The translations under genes were made by a program, and so were the position numbers. The notes under the pieces are model-generated. The model was not told where the DNA came from and searched no databases. It saw only the letters and a list, made by a program, of their open reading frames with translations. 64,000 bases of DNA from Acidimicrobiia bacterium. Its GTDB lineage: Bacteria > Actinomycetota > Acidimicrobiia > Spongiisociales > ZC4RG35. How positions within the stretch are numbered: the stretch's first letter is position 1; every line of letters begins with the position of its first letter. Below, in pieces: positions 47,967 through 56,451 of the stretch. The DNA lies in the NCBI GenBank assembly GCA_017577575.1, contig PKRG01000002.1, forward strand, positions 131,355 to 195,354, given 5' to 3'.

Positions 47967-49154
47967 ATGGCCATGAACGAGCTTCGGACACAGGTGGCGG
48001 TCGTCGGCGGAGGGCCCGCCGGTTCGCTCCTCGCCTACCTCCTCCGCCTCGAGGGGATCGACAGCGTCGTCATCGAGCGGCGGAGCCGAGATTACGTGCT
48101 GGGACGGGTGCGTGCCGGGGTGATCGAGCACGGGACCGCCCAGCTCCTGAGGGACGTCGGCCTCGGCGAACGGATGGACGCCGAGGGCTTCGTCCACGAC
48201 GGCGTCAACCTGGCGTTCGGCGGATCGCTCCTGCGGATCGACTTCCGGGGTCTCATCGACCGGTACGTGGTCATCTACGGCCAGACCCAACTGCAACGAG
48301 ACCTGTACGACGCCCTCGACCGGGCCGAGATCCCTCTCCTCGACGAGTCAGATGACGTGACCCTCGACGGCATCGAAGGAACCGAGCCGACTGTCACCTT
48401 CCGGCGTCACGGCGAGACCCACACGATCCGCTGCGACTACGTCGCCGGCTGCGACGGGGTCCACGGCGTCACCCCCCAGTACATCCCCGGTTCCCTGCGG
48501 CGCACGTACGAGCGCATCTATCCGTTCGTCTGGGTGGGTGTCCTCAGTCCCACTCCCCCCGTGAACGACGAGCTGATTTACGCCAACCACGAGACCGGGT
48601 TCGCCCTCTGCTCGATGCGCAACGAGCACCTGAGCCGCTACTACGTGCAAGGCAGCGCCGACGACTCGGTCGACGACTGGCCCGACGATCGGTTCTGGGA
48701 GACCCTCAGCCTCCGTCTCCCACCCGACGTCGCCGAGACGCTCGTGACCGCCCCGTCGATAGACAAGATCGTCACCCCTCTGCGCAGCTTCGTGGCCGAG
48801 CCGATGAGCTTCGGCCGCCTCTACCTCGCCGGCGACGCCGCCCACATCGTCCCCCCGACCGGGGCCAAGGGCCTCAACCTGGCGATCTCGGACGTCTACT
48901 ACCTCTCCCGGGCGCTCGCCGAGCGCTACCGGACCGGCTCGGAGGAGGCGCTCCAGTCCTACTCGGACCGAGCACTGTCGCGGGTCTGGAAGGCGGTCCG
49001 CTTCTCGTGGTGGATGACCCAGCTCATGCACCGCTTCCCGGGCGTCCACGACGACTTCGACCGCAAGATCCAGCGCACCGAGCTCGAGTACCTGGCAGGC
49101 TCGGAGCATGCCCGCCGCGCGATGGCGGAGAACTACGCCGGGATGCCGCTGTGA
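47967..49154 (+). CDS. pobA: 4-hydroxybenzoate 3-monooxygenase
   Basis: The flavoprotein hydroxylates 4-hydroxybenzoate to protocatechuate with NAD(P)H and O2. The 395 residues match the usual ~390 of PobA. FAD motifs are VAVVGGGPAGSLLAYLLR (GGGPAG at 14-19), LGRVRAGVIEHGT with the R-x-R-A-G core, and GDAAHIVPPTGAKGLNLA near residue 290. The ring-hydroxylation loop YIPGSLRRTYERIYPF is also present. A second in-frame ATG lies two codons later. It begins the rightward pob-pca operon; the stop region overlaps a possible GTG start of pcaC. Confidence 0.95.
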   Translation: MAMNELRTQVAVVGGGPAGSLLAYLLRLEGIDSVVIERRSRDYVLGRVRAGVIEHGTAQLLRDVGLGERMDAEGFVHDGVNLAFGGSLLRIDFRGLIDRYVVIYGQTQLQRDLYDALDRAEIPLLDESDDVTLDGIEGTEPTVTFRRHGETHTIRCDYVAGCDGVHGVTPQYIPGSLRRTYERIYPFVWVGVLSPTPPVNDELIYANHETGFALCSMRNEHLSRYYVQGSADDSVDDWPDDRFWETLSLRLPPDVAETLVTAPSIDKIVTPLRSFVAEPMSFGRLYLAGDAAHIVPPTGAKGLNLAISDVYYLSRALAERYRTGSEEALQSYSDRALSRVWKAVRFSWWMTQLMHRFPGVHDDFDRKIQRTELEYLAGSEHARRAMAENYAGMPL

Positions 49155-49171
49155 GCGGTGAGGAGCAGGAA

Positions 49172-49540
49172 ATGGATCCGAAGGCAAGCGGGGAGGAGAT
49201 GCGGCGGCGAGTTCTCGGGTCGGATCATGTCGACCGAGCCACCGCCGCCACCACCGATCTGGACCGCGGATTCCAGTCGTGGATCACCGACGCCATCTGG
49301 GGAGGGATCTGGACCCGGGAGAGGCTCGACCTCCGCGCCCGCAGCATGATCACGATCGCGGTGCTCGCCGCCCTCGGCCACGACGAACTGGAGCTCCACC
49401 TGCGGGCCACGGAGAACACCGGAGTGACCGCCGAGGAGGTCAGCGAGATCCTGCTCCACGTCGCTGCATACGCCGGAGCCCCGGCGGCGAACAAGGCTTT
49501 CGAAATGGCCAAACGCGTTCTCGGAGAGGAGGCACGATGA
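49172..49540 (+). CDS. pcaC: 4-carboxymuconolactone decarboxylase
   Basis: The enzyme converts 4-carboxymuconolactone to 3-oxoadipate enol-lactone. The 122-residue protein is a small all-helical AhpD-like fold. GFQSWITDAIWGGIWTR and LDLRARSMITIAVLAALGHDELELHLRA are recognisable family segments, as is ILLHVAAYAGAPAANKA. AGGAG lies six bases upstream of the ATG at 49172, which decides the start; an in-frame GTG at 49151 overlapping the pobA stop would add seven residues. The stop overlaps the pcaH ATG (ATGA). Confidence 0.92.
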   Translation: MDPKASGEEMRRRVLGSDHVDRATAATTDLDRGFQSWITDAIWGGIWTRERLDLRARSMITIAVLAALGHDELELHLRATENTGVTAEEVSEILLHVAAYAGAPAANKAFEMAKRVLGEEAR

Positions 49541-50262
49541 GCGAACCGATAGTCCGTCACTACGGACCCAAGGCGTACTCCGACCACCCGCCGTTCAAGT
49601 ACCCGGACTACAAGTCGACGATCAAGCGAAGCCCGACCCACGACCCGATCAAGGTGGTCGCCACTCTCACGGAGACGACGGGTCCGGGCCCTGCCTGGGC
49701 GGAGATCACTCCCGAGGACGCCGACCTGACCACCAATGCCGGAACCGGGAGCCCTGCCATAGGCGAGCGGATCATCGTCACCGGACGGGTGCTGGACGAG
49801 AACGGCAACGGGGTACCGGACACGATCGTCGAGGTATGGCAGGCGAACGCCTGCGGACGCTACGTGCACTGGCGGGAAACGGCGTTCCCGGCTCCCCTCG
49901 ACCCGAACTTCATCGGGGTGGGCCAGTGCAAGACCGACGCGGAAGGGAACTACCGCTTCCTCACCATCAAGCCAGGCGCCTACCCGTGGGGGAACCACCC
50001 GAATGCCTGGCGGCCGCCCCACATCCACTTCTCGATCCTCGGGCCCGCCCTGGTGACCCGCCTCGTCACCCAGATGTACTTCGAGGGAGACCCTCTCCTG
50101 TTCCAGGACCCCATGTACAACAGCGTCCCCCCTCACGCCCGGGAGCGGCTCGTCGCTCGATACGACCACGACGTGACGGAGGAGAACTGGGCGCTCGGGT
50201 GGCGCTTCGACATCGTGCTGCGGGGCCCCAACGGCAACGTGGAGGAGATGGAGGAAGAATGA
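49537..50262 (+). CDS. pcaH: Protocatechuate 3,4-dioxygenase beta subunit
   Basis: This is the iron-binding subunit of the ring-cleaving intradiol dioxygenase. The 241 residues contain the complete set of Fe(III) ligands by position: Y109 in CGRYVHW, Y149 in GAYPWGNH, and H162 and H164 in PPHIHFS. The spacing is almost identical to the well-studied Pseudomonas enzyme. IVTGRVLDENGNGVPDTIVEVWQAN is the intradiol signature. It is coupled to pcaC upstream and pcaG downstream by ATGA overlaps, ensuring matched subunit levels. Confidence 0.96.
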   Translation: MSEPIVRHYGPKAYSDHPPFKYPDYKSTIKRSPTHDPIKVVATLTETTGPGPAWAEITPEDADLTTNAGTGSPAIGERIIVTGRVLDENGNGVPDTIVEVWQANACGRYVHWRETAFPAPLDPNFIGVGQCKTDAEGNYRFLTIKPGAYPWGNHPNAWRPPHIHFSILGPALVTRLVTQMYFEGDPLLFQDPMYNSVPPHARERLVARYDHDVTEENWALGWRFDIVLRGPNGNVEEMEEE

Positions 50263-50843
50263 GCCCTCGGCTGGGACAGACCCCATCGCAGACGGTCGGA
50301 CCCTACGTGTCCATGGCTTTCCCCCGCGAGGGGGACAACGTCCTGCCCGTGCCGGACGGTGGGGAGCGGATCGTGATCACTGGTGTCGTCTACGACGGCG
50401 ACCGCAACCACATCGAAGACGCGGTGATCGAGACCTGGCAGGCCAACCCCTACGGTCGCTACAACCATCCCGACGACACCCGGGAGGAGGTACCCCTCGA
50501 CCCGACCTGGACGGGTTTCGCCCGGGCGATGACCGACTTCGAGACGGGCGCGTACCGCATCGAAACGGTGAAGCCCGGCCGGGTTCCGGACCTCGAGGGG
50601 GATTTCCAGGCACCCCACATCGCGGTGATCGTGCAGGGGCGGGGAATGCTCAACCCTGTGTTCACCCGCATCTACTTCTCCGACGAGGAGGAGGCGAACG
50701 CCGACGACTTGGTGCTTCGTCAGGTTCCGGAGGCTCGCCGGCATACGCTCATCGCCCAGTTGGAGCCCGGGTCCGACCCGAAGACATACCGGTTCGACAT
50801 CAGATTCCAAGGCGACGACGAGACGGTGTTCTTCGACTTCTGA
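50259..50843 (+). CDS. pcaG: Protocatechuate 3,4-dioxygenase alpha subunit
   Basis: The structural partner of PcaH, homologous to it but without the iron ligands. It has 194 residues: TPSQTVGPYVSMAFP at the N-terminus is typical of PcaG, ERIVITGVVYDGDRNHIEDAVIETWQANPYGRYNHP is the intradiol fold, and FQAPHIAVIVQGRGMLN replaces the H-x-H ligand segment with H-I-A-V. It shares a four-base overlap with pcaH and lies 13 bases ahead of pcaB. Confidence 0.95.
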   Translation: MSPRLGQTPSQTVGPYVSMAFPREGDNVLPVPDGGERIVITGVVYDGDRNHIEDAVIETWQANPYGRYNHPDDTREEVPLDPTWTGFARAMTDFETGAYRIETVKPGRVPDLEGDFQAPHIAVIVQGRGMLNPVFTRIYFSDEEEANADDLVLRQVPEARRHTLIAQLEPGSDPKTYRFDIRFQGDDETVFFDF

Positions 50844-50856
50844 CAGACTCGGGTCG

Positions 50857-51969
50857 ATGACGTCCACTTCGTCTCTCTTCCCCGGCTTCTCCACGCCTGG
50901 CATCGACCGGGTCTGGTCGGCCGAGAGCCGGGTGAGAGCGATGCTGCGATTCGAGGAGGCGCTGGCTCTGGCACTCGCCGATGTCGGCGTCGCCCCCCGG
51001 GAAGAGGCCGAGGCGACAGCCGGTGCTTGCCGCACCGCCACCCCCGACCCCGAGGCGGTCCTCGAGGCGACCTGGAAGCGGGGAACGCCGGTGGTGGCCC
51101 TGTTGGAGGCAGTCGGCGAGCGGCCATGGCTGCACTACGGGGCCACCACCCAGGACACCGTCGACACGGCCCACATGCTCCTCGCCCGCCAGTCCCTCGA
51201 CCTGCTCGACGAGGAGATCGTGGGGGTCTGCCGGGCACTCGTCGGAATCTGTGACGACCACCGCGACCAGCCACACGTGGCCCGCACGTTCCTCGTGGCG
51301 GCGCAGCCCACGACGTTCGGCCGGCGGGCGGCGGGATGGCTCGACCCGCTTCTCGAGCACCTCGAAGGGATCCGGAGGGCCCGCCGGGGCCTCGCGGTCC
51401 AACTGGGCGGGCCGGTGGGCGACCGCACGGCCTACGGCGAGGCGGCGTTCGCCGTGGTCGCGGCGATGGCGGACCGTCTCGGGCTCTCCCCCACTCCTGT
51501 GGCGTGGCACGCGGACCGGAGCCGGATCTGGAACCTGGTCGAGGCGGTGGCAGCACCGGTCCGCAGCACCGCCAAGATCGCCCACGACCTGACGCTCTTG
51601 GCCGGTCTCGGCGAGGTCACGATGCGCGCCGGCGGGTCGTCGAGCATGGCGGGAAAGCAGAATCCGATCGACGCCATGCGCGCCCTAGCGGCAGCTGAGG
51701 CATTCCGGGGAGCAGCGGCGATGATCACGGGGGCGGCGCCGGGCGAGCTCGACCGCGGGCTCGGCTCGTGGCATGTCGAGTGGTTCGCCCTGCCGCTCGT
51801 CTTCGGAACCGCCTCGGCGGTGTTCGAGGCGACGACAGCAGCCCTCGAATCACTGCAGGTAGATGCCGAGGTGATGGCAGCGGCGGTTCCGACCGGCGCG
51901 GAGTTGCCCGACGGAGCCGACGTGGACGCCGTCGTCGCCCGGTTCGACCGACTGGTGGGAGGACCATGA
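50857..51969 (+). CDS. pcaB: 3-carboxy-cis,cis-muconate cycloisomerase
   Basis: The enzyme turns the ring-cleavage product beta-carboxymuconate into 4-carboxymuconolactone. The 370 residues belong to the fumarase/aspartase superfamily: VWSAESRVRAMLRFEEALA and HYGATTQDTVDTA are conserved regions 1 and 2, and GGSSSMAGKQNPIDA is the mobile signature loop (usual proline in G-S-S-x-M-P replaced by alanine). It is shorter than the ~450-residue proteobacterial form, as in other actinobacteria. The ATG overlaps nothing; the stop overlaps the pcaD ATG. Confidence 0.93.
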   Translation: MTSTSSLFPGFSTPGIDRVWSAESRVRAMLRFEEALALALADVGVAPREEAEATAGACRTATPDPEAVLEATWKRGTPVVALLEAVGERPWLHYGATTQDTVDTAHMLLARQSLDLLDEEIVGVCRALVGICDDHRDQPHVARTFLVAAQPTTFGRRAAGWLDPLLEHLEGIRRARRGLAVQLGGPVGDRTAYGEAAFAVVAAMADRLGLSPTPVAWHADRSRIWNLVEAVAAPVRSTAKIAHDLTLLAGLGEVTMRAGGSSSMAGKQNPIDAMRALAAAEAFRGAAAMITGAAPGELDRGLGSWHVEWFALPLVFGTASAVFEATTAALESLQVDAEVMAAAVPTGAELPDGADVDAVVARFDRLVGGP

Positions 51970-52748
51970 GGACTACCGGAAGAACGGGGACGCTCAACTG
52001 GACGGACTCGGGCGGCGACGCCGAGCGGACGCTGGTGTTGGTGCACTCGCTGGGCACCGCTTCGGCGCTGTGGATGCGGCAGATGGAGCCTTTTGGCCGG
52101 GTCCGCCGGGTGATCGCCGTCGACCTCCCGGGCCACGGCGCCTCCACTGCCGACGACCACGAGTACACCCTCGACGAACTGGGCCGGGACGTGCTCGCCG
52201 TCTGCGACGACGCCGGCGTCGGGCGATTCGACTACTGCGGTATCTCGATCGGCGGCCAGATCGGCCTGTGGCTGGCACTCGAGGCACCCGAGCGGGTCGT
52301 GTCCCTAGTGGCGGCCTGCACGGCGGCGCGGATCGGAGACGCCGACAAGTGGAGGGACCGCATCGACACGGTGCGCCAGCACGGCCTGGAAGGCCTCCTC
52401 GACACCGTCGTAGCCGGATGGTTCGGCCCGTCGTTCGCCGAGCGCGACCCCGAGGCCCTGCGGGCGATCGAGACTGCCTTCACCTCCACCGACCCCGTTG
52501 GGTACGTCGGCTGCTGCGCGGCACTGCGCGACGCCGACCTCCGGGACCGGGTCGGCCGCATCACCGCGCCCACACTCCTCGTGGCGGGATCCTTGGACGC
52601 CTCCACTCCGGTCGCGGACGCCGAGTTCCTGCACGAGCGCATTCCCAACAGCTCGTTGGCGGTGATACAGGACGCCGGCCACCTCGCCTGTCTCGACCGG
52701 CCGGAAGACTTCACCCGGGCGGTCATGGAAGCCTGGGCGGAGTGGTGA
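51966..52748 (+). CDS. pcaD: 3-oxoadipate enol-lactonase
   Basis: An alpha/beta hydrolase that opens 3-oxoadipate enol-lactone to 3-oxoadipate. The 260 residues show the oxyanion segment LVHSLGTASALWMRQM, the nucleophile elbow CGISIGGQIG (serine in G-I-S-I-G), the acid in GSLDASTPVADAEFL, and the histidine in IQDAGHLACLDRPE. It starts at an ATGA overlap with pcaB. In many actinobacteria PcaD is fused to PcaC as PcaL; here they are separate genes, with pcaC earlier in the same operon. Confidence 0.92.
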   Translation: MRTTGRTGTLNWTDSGGDAERTLVLVHSLGTASALWMRQMEPFGRVRRVIAVDLPGHGASTADDHEYTLDELGRDVLAVCDDAGVGRFDYCGISIGGQIGLWLALEAPERVVSLVAACTAARIGDADKWRDRIDTVRQHGLEGLLDTVVAGWFGPSFAERDPEALRAIETAFTSTDPVGYVGCCAALRDADLRDRVGRITAPTLLVAGSLDASTPVADAEFLHERIPNSSLAVIQDAGHLACLDRPEDFTRAVMEAWAEW

Positions 52749-52794
52749 TCGCCCCACCCGACCTCGGTGAATCGTTTTCATTACACTCGCCCTA

Positions 52795-52818
52795 GTTCGT
52801 CCATCGCACGAACGTTCG
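52795..52818. promoter_or_regulatory. Palindromes upstream of the ABC importer operon
   Basis: GTTCGT (52795-52800) and ACGAAC (52808-52813) form an inverted repeat with a seven-base centre, and CGAACGTTCG (52809-52818) is a perfect 10-base palindrome overlapping it. The half-site resembles the GTTCGC/GCGAAC arms of the IclR operator. A TACACT box (52782-52787) lies just upstream, so a bound protein would sit at the transcription start. Confidence 0.5.
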
Positions 52819-52841
52819 GATAGCGGACGAGGAGAACGAGG

Positions 52842-54161
52842 ATGATCCGCACACGCCGCAGGTGGAGGCTGGCCGTCTCGATCGGAGCACTGGTGCTCGT
52901 GGTGGGCGCCTGCGGAGACGGCGGCGGGGACGCATCGACGCCACCCGAGACGTCGGCGCCCGGCGCCACCGAAGCCGAGCCGACCGAAACGACCGCCTCC
53001 TCCGAGACGACGGCAACGGCCGGGACAGGAGACACCACCGCCGAATCCGGAGAGCCGATCAAGATCGGCATGCTGACCGACATGTCGGTGACGTTCACCC
53101 AGTGGGGCGTGAACGTCAGAGACGGCATGCTCTTGGCCGCAGAGGAGATCAACGCCGCCGGCGGGGTGAACGGCCGGATGATCGAGATCGTCCAGGCCGA
53201 CACGGAGAACGACGCCGAGGTGGGTGTCCAGGCCTTGGAGCGACTCGCCGAGGAGGGTGTGGTCGCCGTGGGCGGCATCGTCTCGAGCGGCGTGGCTGCG
53301 CCCGTGGCGCCCGTGGCCGAGGAGCTGCAGATCCCCACGTTCCTCGTCAAGGCCGGAACGGAGGCGGCGCTCACCAGGGACAGCCGGTTCGTGTTCCGCA
53401 CCTGCCTGCCGGCGGCGCCGATGACCGCCCCGCCGCTCCTGCAGTACGCTCAGGAGCAGGGACTCACCAACGTCGGCGTGATCATCGCCGACTACCCGTG
53501 GGGCCAGTCGTTCCGGGCCGCGGTGGAGCAGACCTTCGAGGGCTCCGGCGTCGACTACGGCGAGATCCAGGTGGCTCCGGTCCCGCCGGACACCGACTTC
53601 ACCCCGTATGTGCGGGCGGTGGCCGACGCCGGCGCCGAGCTGCTCATCGCCACCGGCCACCCGCCGGGCAACGCCCCCATCGTGGCGCTGGCCGCCGACC
53701 TGATCCCCGACGTCATCGTGACCGGGGCGTGGATTCCGCCGGACCTGGCCGTTGGCTCCCTGGCCGAGACCGCCATCGGGCGGTACGCCGACTTCTCCTG
53801 CGTCGACTACACCAGCGACGAGTACGCCGGGCTGGCGCGCCGGTACCTGGAGTTCTCGGACAACGCCTTCATGTCCGACGACGCCGTCGCCGCCTACGGA
53901 ATCGTCCAGATGGTGGCCGACGCAGTCGCCAACGTGGGTGACGACCCGGTGGCGATCGCCGAGTACCTCCACGGCCAGACCTACGACCTGGAGGGCTACG
54001 CCCATCCGATGAGCTGGACGGAGTGGGGCGAGCTGGCCGAATCCCGGCCCGTGTTCACCGTCATCAGCGAAGGCCCGGCCCCGGACGGGCTCAACGAAGC
54101 GGGCGACTGGTGGTTCGAGAAGCTCAGCCAGTCCGAGCCCCTCGAGCCATACGAGCCCTAG
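52842..54161 (+). CDS. Branched-chain-type ABC transporter substrate-binding lipoprotein
   Basis: The extracytoplasmic receptor of the importer encoded downstream. The 439 residues start with a lipoprotein signal (VLVVGAC, C24) and a Thr/Glu-rich linker to about residue 65. The Leu/Ile/Val-binding type I fold follows: IKIGMLTDMSVTFTQWG, DGMLLAAEEINAAGGVNGRMIEIV, and LVKAGTEAALTRDSRFVFRTC. Ligands of this family include aromatic acids as well as amino acids; the neighbouring pca genes favour an aromatic substrate (inference). AGGAG is well placed before the ATG at 52842. It is followed eight bases later by the ATPase gene. Confidence 0.9.
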   Translation: MIRTRRRWRLAVSIGALVLVVGACGDGGGDASTPPETSAPGATEAEPTETTASSETTATAGTGDTTAESGEPIKIGMLTDMSVTFTQWGVNVRDGMLLAAEEINAAGGVNGRMIEIVQADTENDAEVGVQALERLAEEGVVAVGGIVSSGVAAPVAPVAEELQIPTFLVKAGTEAALTRDSRFVFRTCLPAAPMTAPPLLQYAQEQGLTNVGVIIADYPWGQSFRAAVEQTFEGSGVDYGEIQVAPVPPDTDFTPYVRAVADAGAELLIATGHPPGNAPIVALAADLIPDVIVTGAWIPPDLAVGSLAETAIGRYADFSCVDYTSDEYAGLARRYLEFSDNAFMSDDAVAAYGIVQMVADAVANVGDDPVAIAEYLHGQTYDLEGYAHPMSWTEWGELAESRPVFTVISEGPAPDGLNEAGDWWFEKLSQSEPLEPYEP

Positions 54162-54168
54162 CCTCGAC

Positions 54169-54906
54169 GTGGCGCTGCTCGAACTGCACGAGGTGGGAAA
54201 GGCCTACGGTGGCCTCCCCGCAGTGGACGGCGTCAGTCTCGGGACCGGCGGGGGCGAGATCCTCGCCCTCGTCGGTCCCAACGGTGCCGGAAAGAGCACC
54301 CTGCTCAAGCTCGTGGTTGGTCTCGAGCGACCCAACCGGGGCCGGGTGATTCTCGACGGCCACGACATCACCGGGCGACCGCCACATCTCGTGCGCCGCA
54401 TGGGTGTGGCAATGGTCCAGCAGACGCCCCGCTCCTTCCCGACGATGACGGTGCGGGAGAACGTCGCGCTGGGGGCATTGTTCGGGCGCGACACGCCGCC
54501 GGACACCGACGAGGCCCTGGAGATCGCCGACGAAGCTCTCGCCTTCGTCGGTCTCGACGACCGCCGCCACGACACCGTCGGCGCTCTCAACCTCCACCAG
54601 CTCCGGTTCCTGGAGCTGGCTCGGGCGATCGCCGGCTCGCCCCGGCTGCTGCTGCTCGACGAGGTGATGGCCGGGCTCAACGACGCCGAGCTGGAGACCT
54701 CGATCGACATCGTCCGGGCGATCCGGGACCGTCACGACATCACGGTGGTGTGGGTGGAGCACGTGATGAAGGCGGTCATGGGCCTGGCGGAGCGGGTCGT
54801 GGTCCTCGACTTCGGCCGGATCCTCGCCGAGGGAAGCCCCGACCAGGTGATGAGGGACCCGGCGGTGGTGGAGGCCTACCTGGGCAAGGAGGATCTCGGT
54901 GCTTGA
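54169..54906 (+). CDS. ABC transporter ATP-binding protein, LivG type
   Basis: One of the two ATPases of the importer, 245 residues. Walker A is VGPNGAGKSTLL near residue 35, Walker B is LLLLDEVMAGLN, and the switch histidine is in VVWVEHVMKAVM. The ABC signature is degenerate: LNLHQLRFLELARAI stands where LSxGQ is normally found, which is unusual. LTVxE-type loops and the ENVALGALFGRD block are LivG-like. It starts with GTG and overlaps the second ATPase gene by eight bases. Confidence 0.9.
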   Translation: MALLELHEVGKAYGGLPAVDGVSLGTGGGEILALVGPNGAGKSTLLKLVVGLERPNRGRVILDGHDITGRPPHLVRRMGVAMVQQTPRSFPTMTVRENVALGALFGRDTPPDTDEALEIADEALAFVGLDDRRHDTVGALNLHQLRFLELARAIAGSPRLLLLDEVMAGLNDAELETSIDIVRAIRDRHDITVVWVEHVMKAVMGLAERVVVLDFGRILAEGSPDQVMRDPAVVEAYLGKEDLGA

Positions 54907-55597
54907 GGTGGAGGGCGTCTCCGCCGGGTACCGAGGCTCCGACGTCGTCCGCGACGTGTCGTTCCACGTCGACGAGGGCGAGACCGTGATGATCATCGGC
55001 TCCAACGGGGCCGGGAAGACGACGCTCTTCCGGGCGGTGTGCGGGCTGCTCCCTCCGTCGTCGGGCGAGGTCAGGTTCCTGGGAGAGGACATCACCGGCC
55101 TGCCGGCCCAGAAGGTGGTCCGCCGGGGCCTCGCCTTCGTGCCGGCAGAGCGCCACCTCTTTCCCCAGATGACGGTCGAAGAGAACCTGATGCTGGGTGC
55201 CTACCCGGAAAAGCCCGACCCGGACACCTTGGAGACGGTGCTCGAGCTCTTCCCCCGCCTCGGCGAGCGATTCCGCCAGCTGGCGGGGACCATGAGCGGC
55301 GGCGAGCAGCAGATGCTGGCGGTGGGCCGGGCCCTGATGTCACAGCCGCGGCTGCTCGTCCTCGACGAGCCGACCACGGGGCTGGCACCGATCGTCGCCC
55401 GCAACGCCTACGCCGCTCTCGAGCGGTTGCGGGAACAGGGCCTGACGATTCTCGTCGCCGAACAGCAGGTGCCTCTCGCCCTGGCGGTCAGCGACCGCGG
55501 CTACGTGCTGGAGAACGGCGCCATCGGCCTCGCCGGCACGTCCGCCGAGTTGGCGTCCGACCCGCGCGTCCGGTCCGCCTATCTGGGGGTCGTATGA
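54899..55597 (+). CDS. ABC transporter ATP-binding protein, LivF type
   Basis: The second ATPase, 232 residues. Walker A is IGSNGAGKTTLFRAV, the intact signature is TMSGGEQQMLAVGRAL, and Walker B is LLVLDEPTTGLAP. LAFVPAERHLFPQMTVEENLMLGA is the LivF Q-loop region. It starts with GTG within the end of the LivG-type gene, and its stop overlaps the permease ATG (ATGA). With LivG showing a weakened signature, LivF probably carries the canonical catalytic site. Confidence 0.93.
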   Translation: MLEVEGVSAGYRGSDVVRDVSFHVDEGETVMIIGSNGAGKTTLFRAVCGLLPPSSGEVRFLGEDITGLPAQKVVRRGLAFVPAERHLFPQMTVEENLMLGAYPEKPDPDTLETVLELFPRLGERFRQLAGTMSGGEQQMLAVGRALMSQPRLLVLDEPTTGLAPIVARNAYAALERLREQGLTILVAEQQVPLALAVSDRGYVLENGAIGLAGTSAELASDPRVRSAYLGVV

Positions 55598-56451
55598 CGG
55601 CGAGCATCCTCGACGGGATCGTTCTCGGACTGCAGTTCGGGGTCCTGGCCGCCGGGCTCACCCTGGTCTACGGCCTCGGCGGCGTCCTCAACCTGGCCTA
55701 CGGCCAGATCGCCGTCGTGTCGGGCCTCGTCACGCTCTTGACCATGGAGGCGGGGGTACCGGCGGTGCCGGCGGCGCTGATCGGCCTCGTCGCGGGAGGG
55801 GCGCTGGGGCTCATCTTCGACCTGACGATCCTCCAGCCCGTCTACCGTCGTCACGGCGAGGCGAGGGTTCTGCTCAGCCTGCTCCTCACCCTGGGAGCCG
55901 CGTTCGTCATCGACGGCTACCTGAATTGGCGCTACCCGCTCCGAGGGCTCAACCTGCGGATCACCGGCGACCCGCTCGTCGTCTTCGGTGTCCGGATGCG
56001 GATGGGAAGCGTCGTGGCATCCGGGATCACGATCGTCGTCATCGGCGTCCTCTACTGGCTGTTCCGCTACACGCGCCTCGGCCGGGCCATCCGGTCCGTG
56101 ATCCAGGACGAGGAAGGGTCGCGGCTCGTGGGCATCGACCCGCAGTTGATGATGCGGCTGATCCTCGTGTTGAGCGGGGTCCTGGCCGCCATCGTGGCGA
56201 TCACCCGCTCGATGGTGGCCCCGGTGAACGTGCGCGCCGGGTTCTCTCTCACCGTGCTGGGCCTGATCGTGACCGTGGTCGGCGGCCTGGGAAGCATCCC
56301 CGGGGCGTTCCTCGCCGGGCTGGTGCTCGGGATAATCAACAGCGTCGCCAGCTCGTACATCGGCACGTTCCTGTCGCTGATCATCCTGCTGGTGGCGGCC
56401 GCGATCACGATCGTGATCCGCCCGACCGGGCTCTTGGGGGTGCGGGAGTGA
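55594..56451 (+). CDS. Branched-chain-type ABC permease, LivH type
   Basis: A 285-residue inner-membrane permease with about eight helices. GIVLGLQFGVLAAGLTLVYGLGGVLNLAYGQ is the LivH-type N-terminus, and the cytoplasmic coupling loop is seen at RAIRSVIQDEEGSRLVGID (the EAA-like region). VVGGLGSIPGAFLAGLVLGIINS also matches the family. ATGA overlap with LivF and GTGA overlap with LivM couple the three genes. Confidence 0.92.
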   Translation: MTASILDGIVLGLQFGVLAAGLTLVYGLGGVLNLAYGQIAVVSGLVTLLTMEAGVPAVPAALIGLVAGGALGLIFDLTILQPVYRRHGEARVLLSLLLTLGAAFVIDGYLNWRYPLRGLNLRITGDPLVVFGVRMRMGSVVASGITIVVIGVLYWLFRYTRLGRAIRSVIQDEEGSRLVGIDPQLMMRLILVLSGVLAAIVAITRSMVAPVNVRAGFSLTVLGLIVTVVGGLGSIPGAFLAGLVLGIINSVASSYIGTFLSLIILLVAAAITIVIRPTGLLGVRE

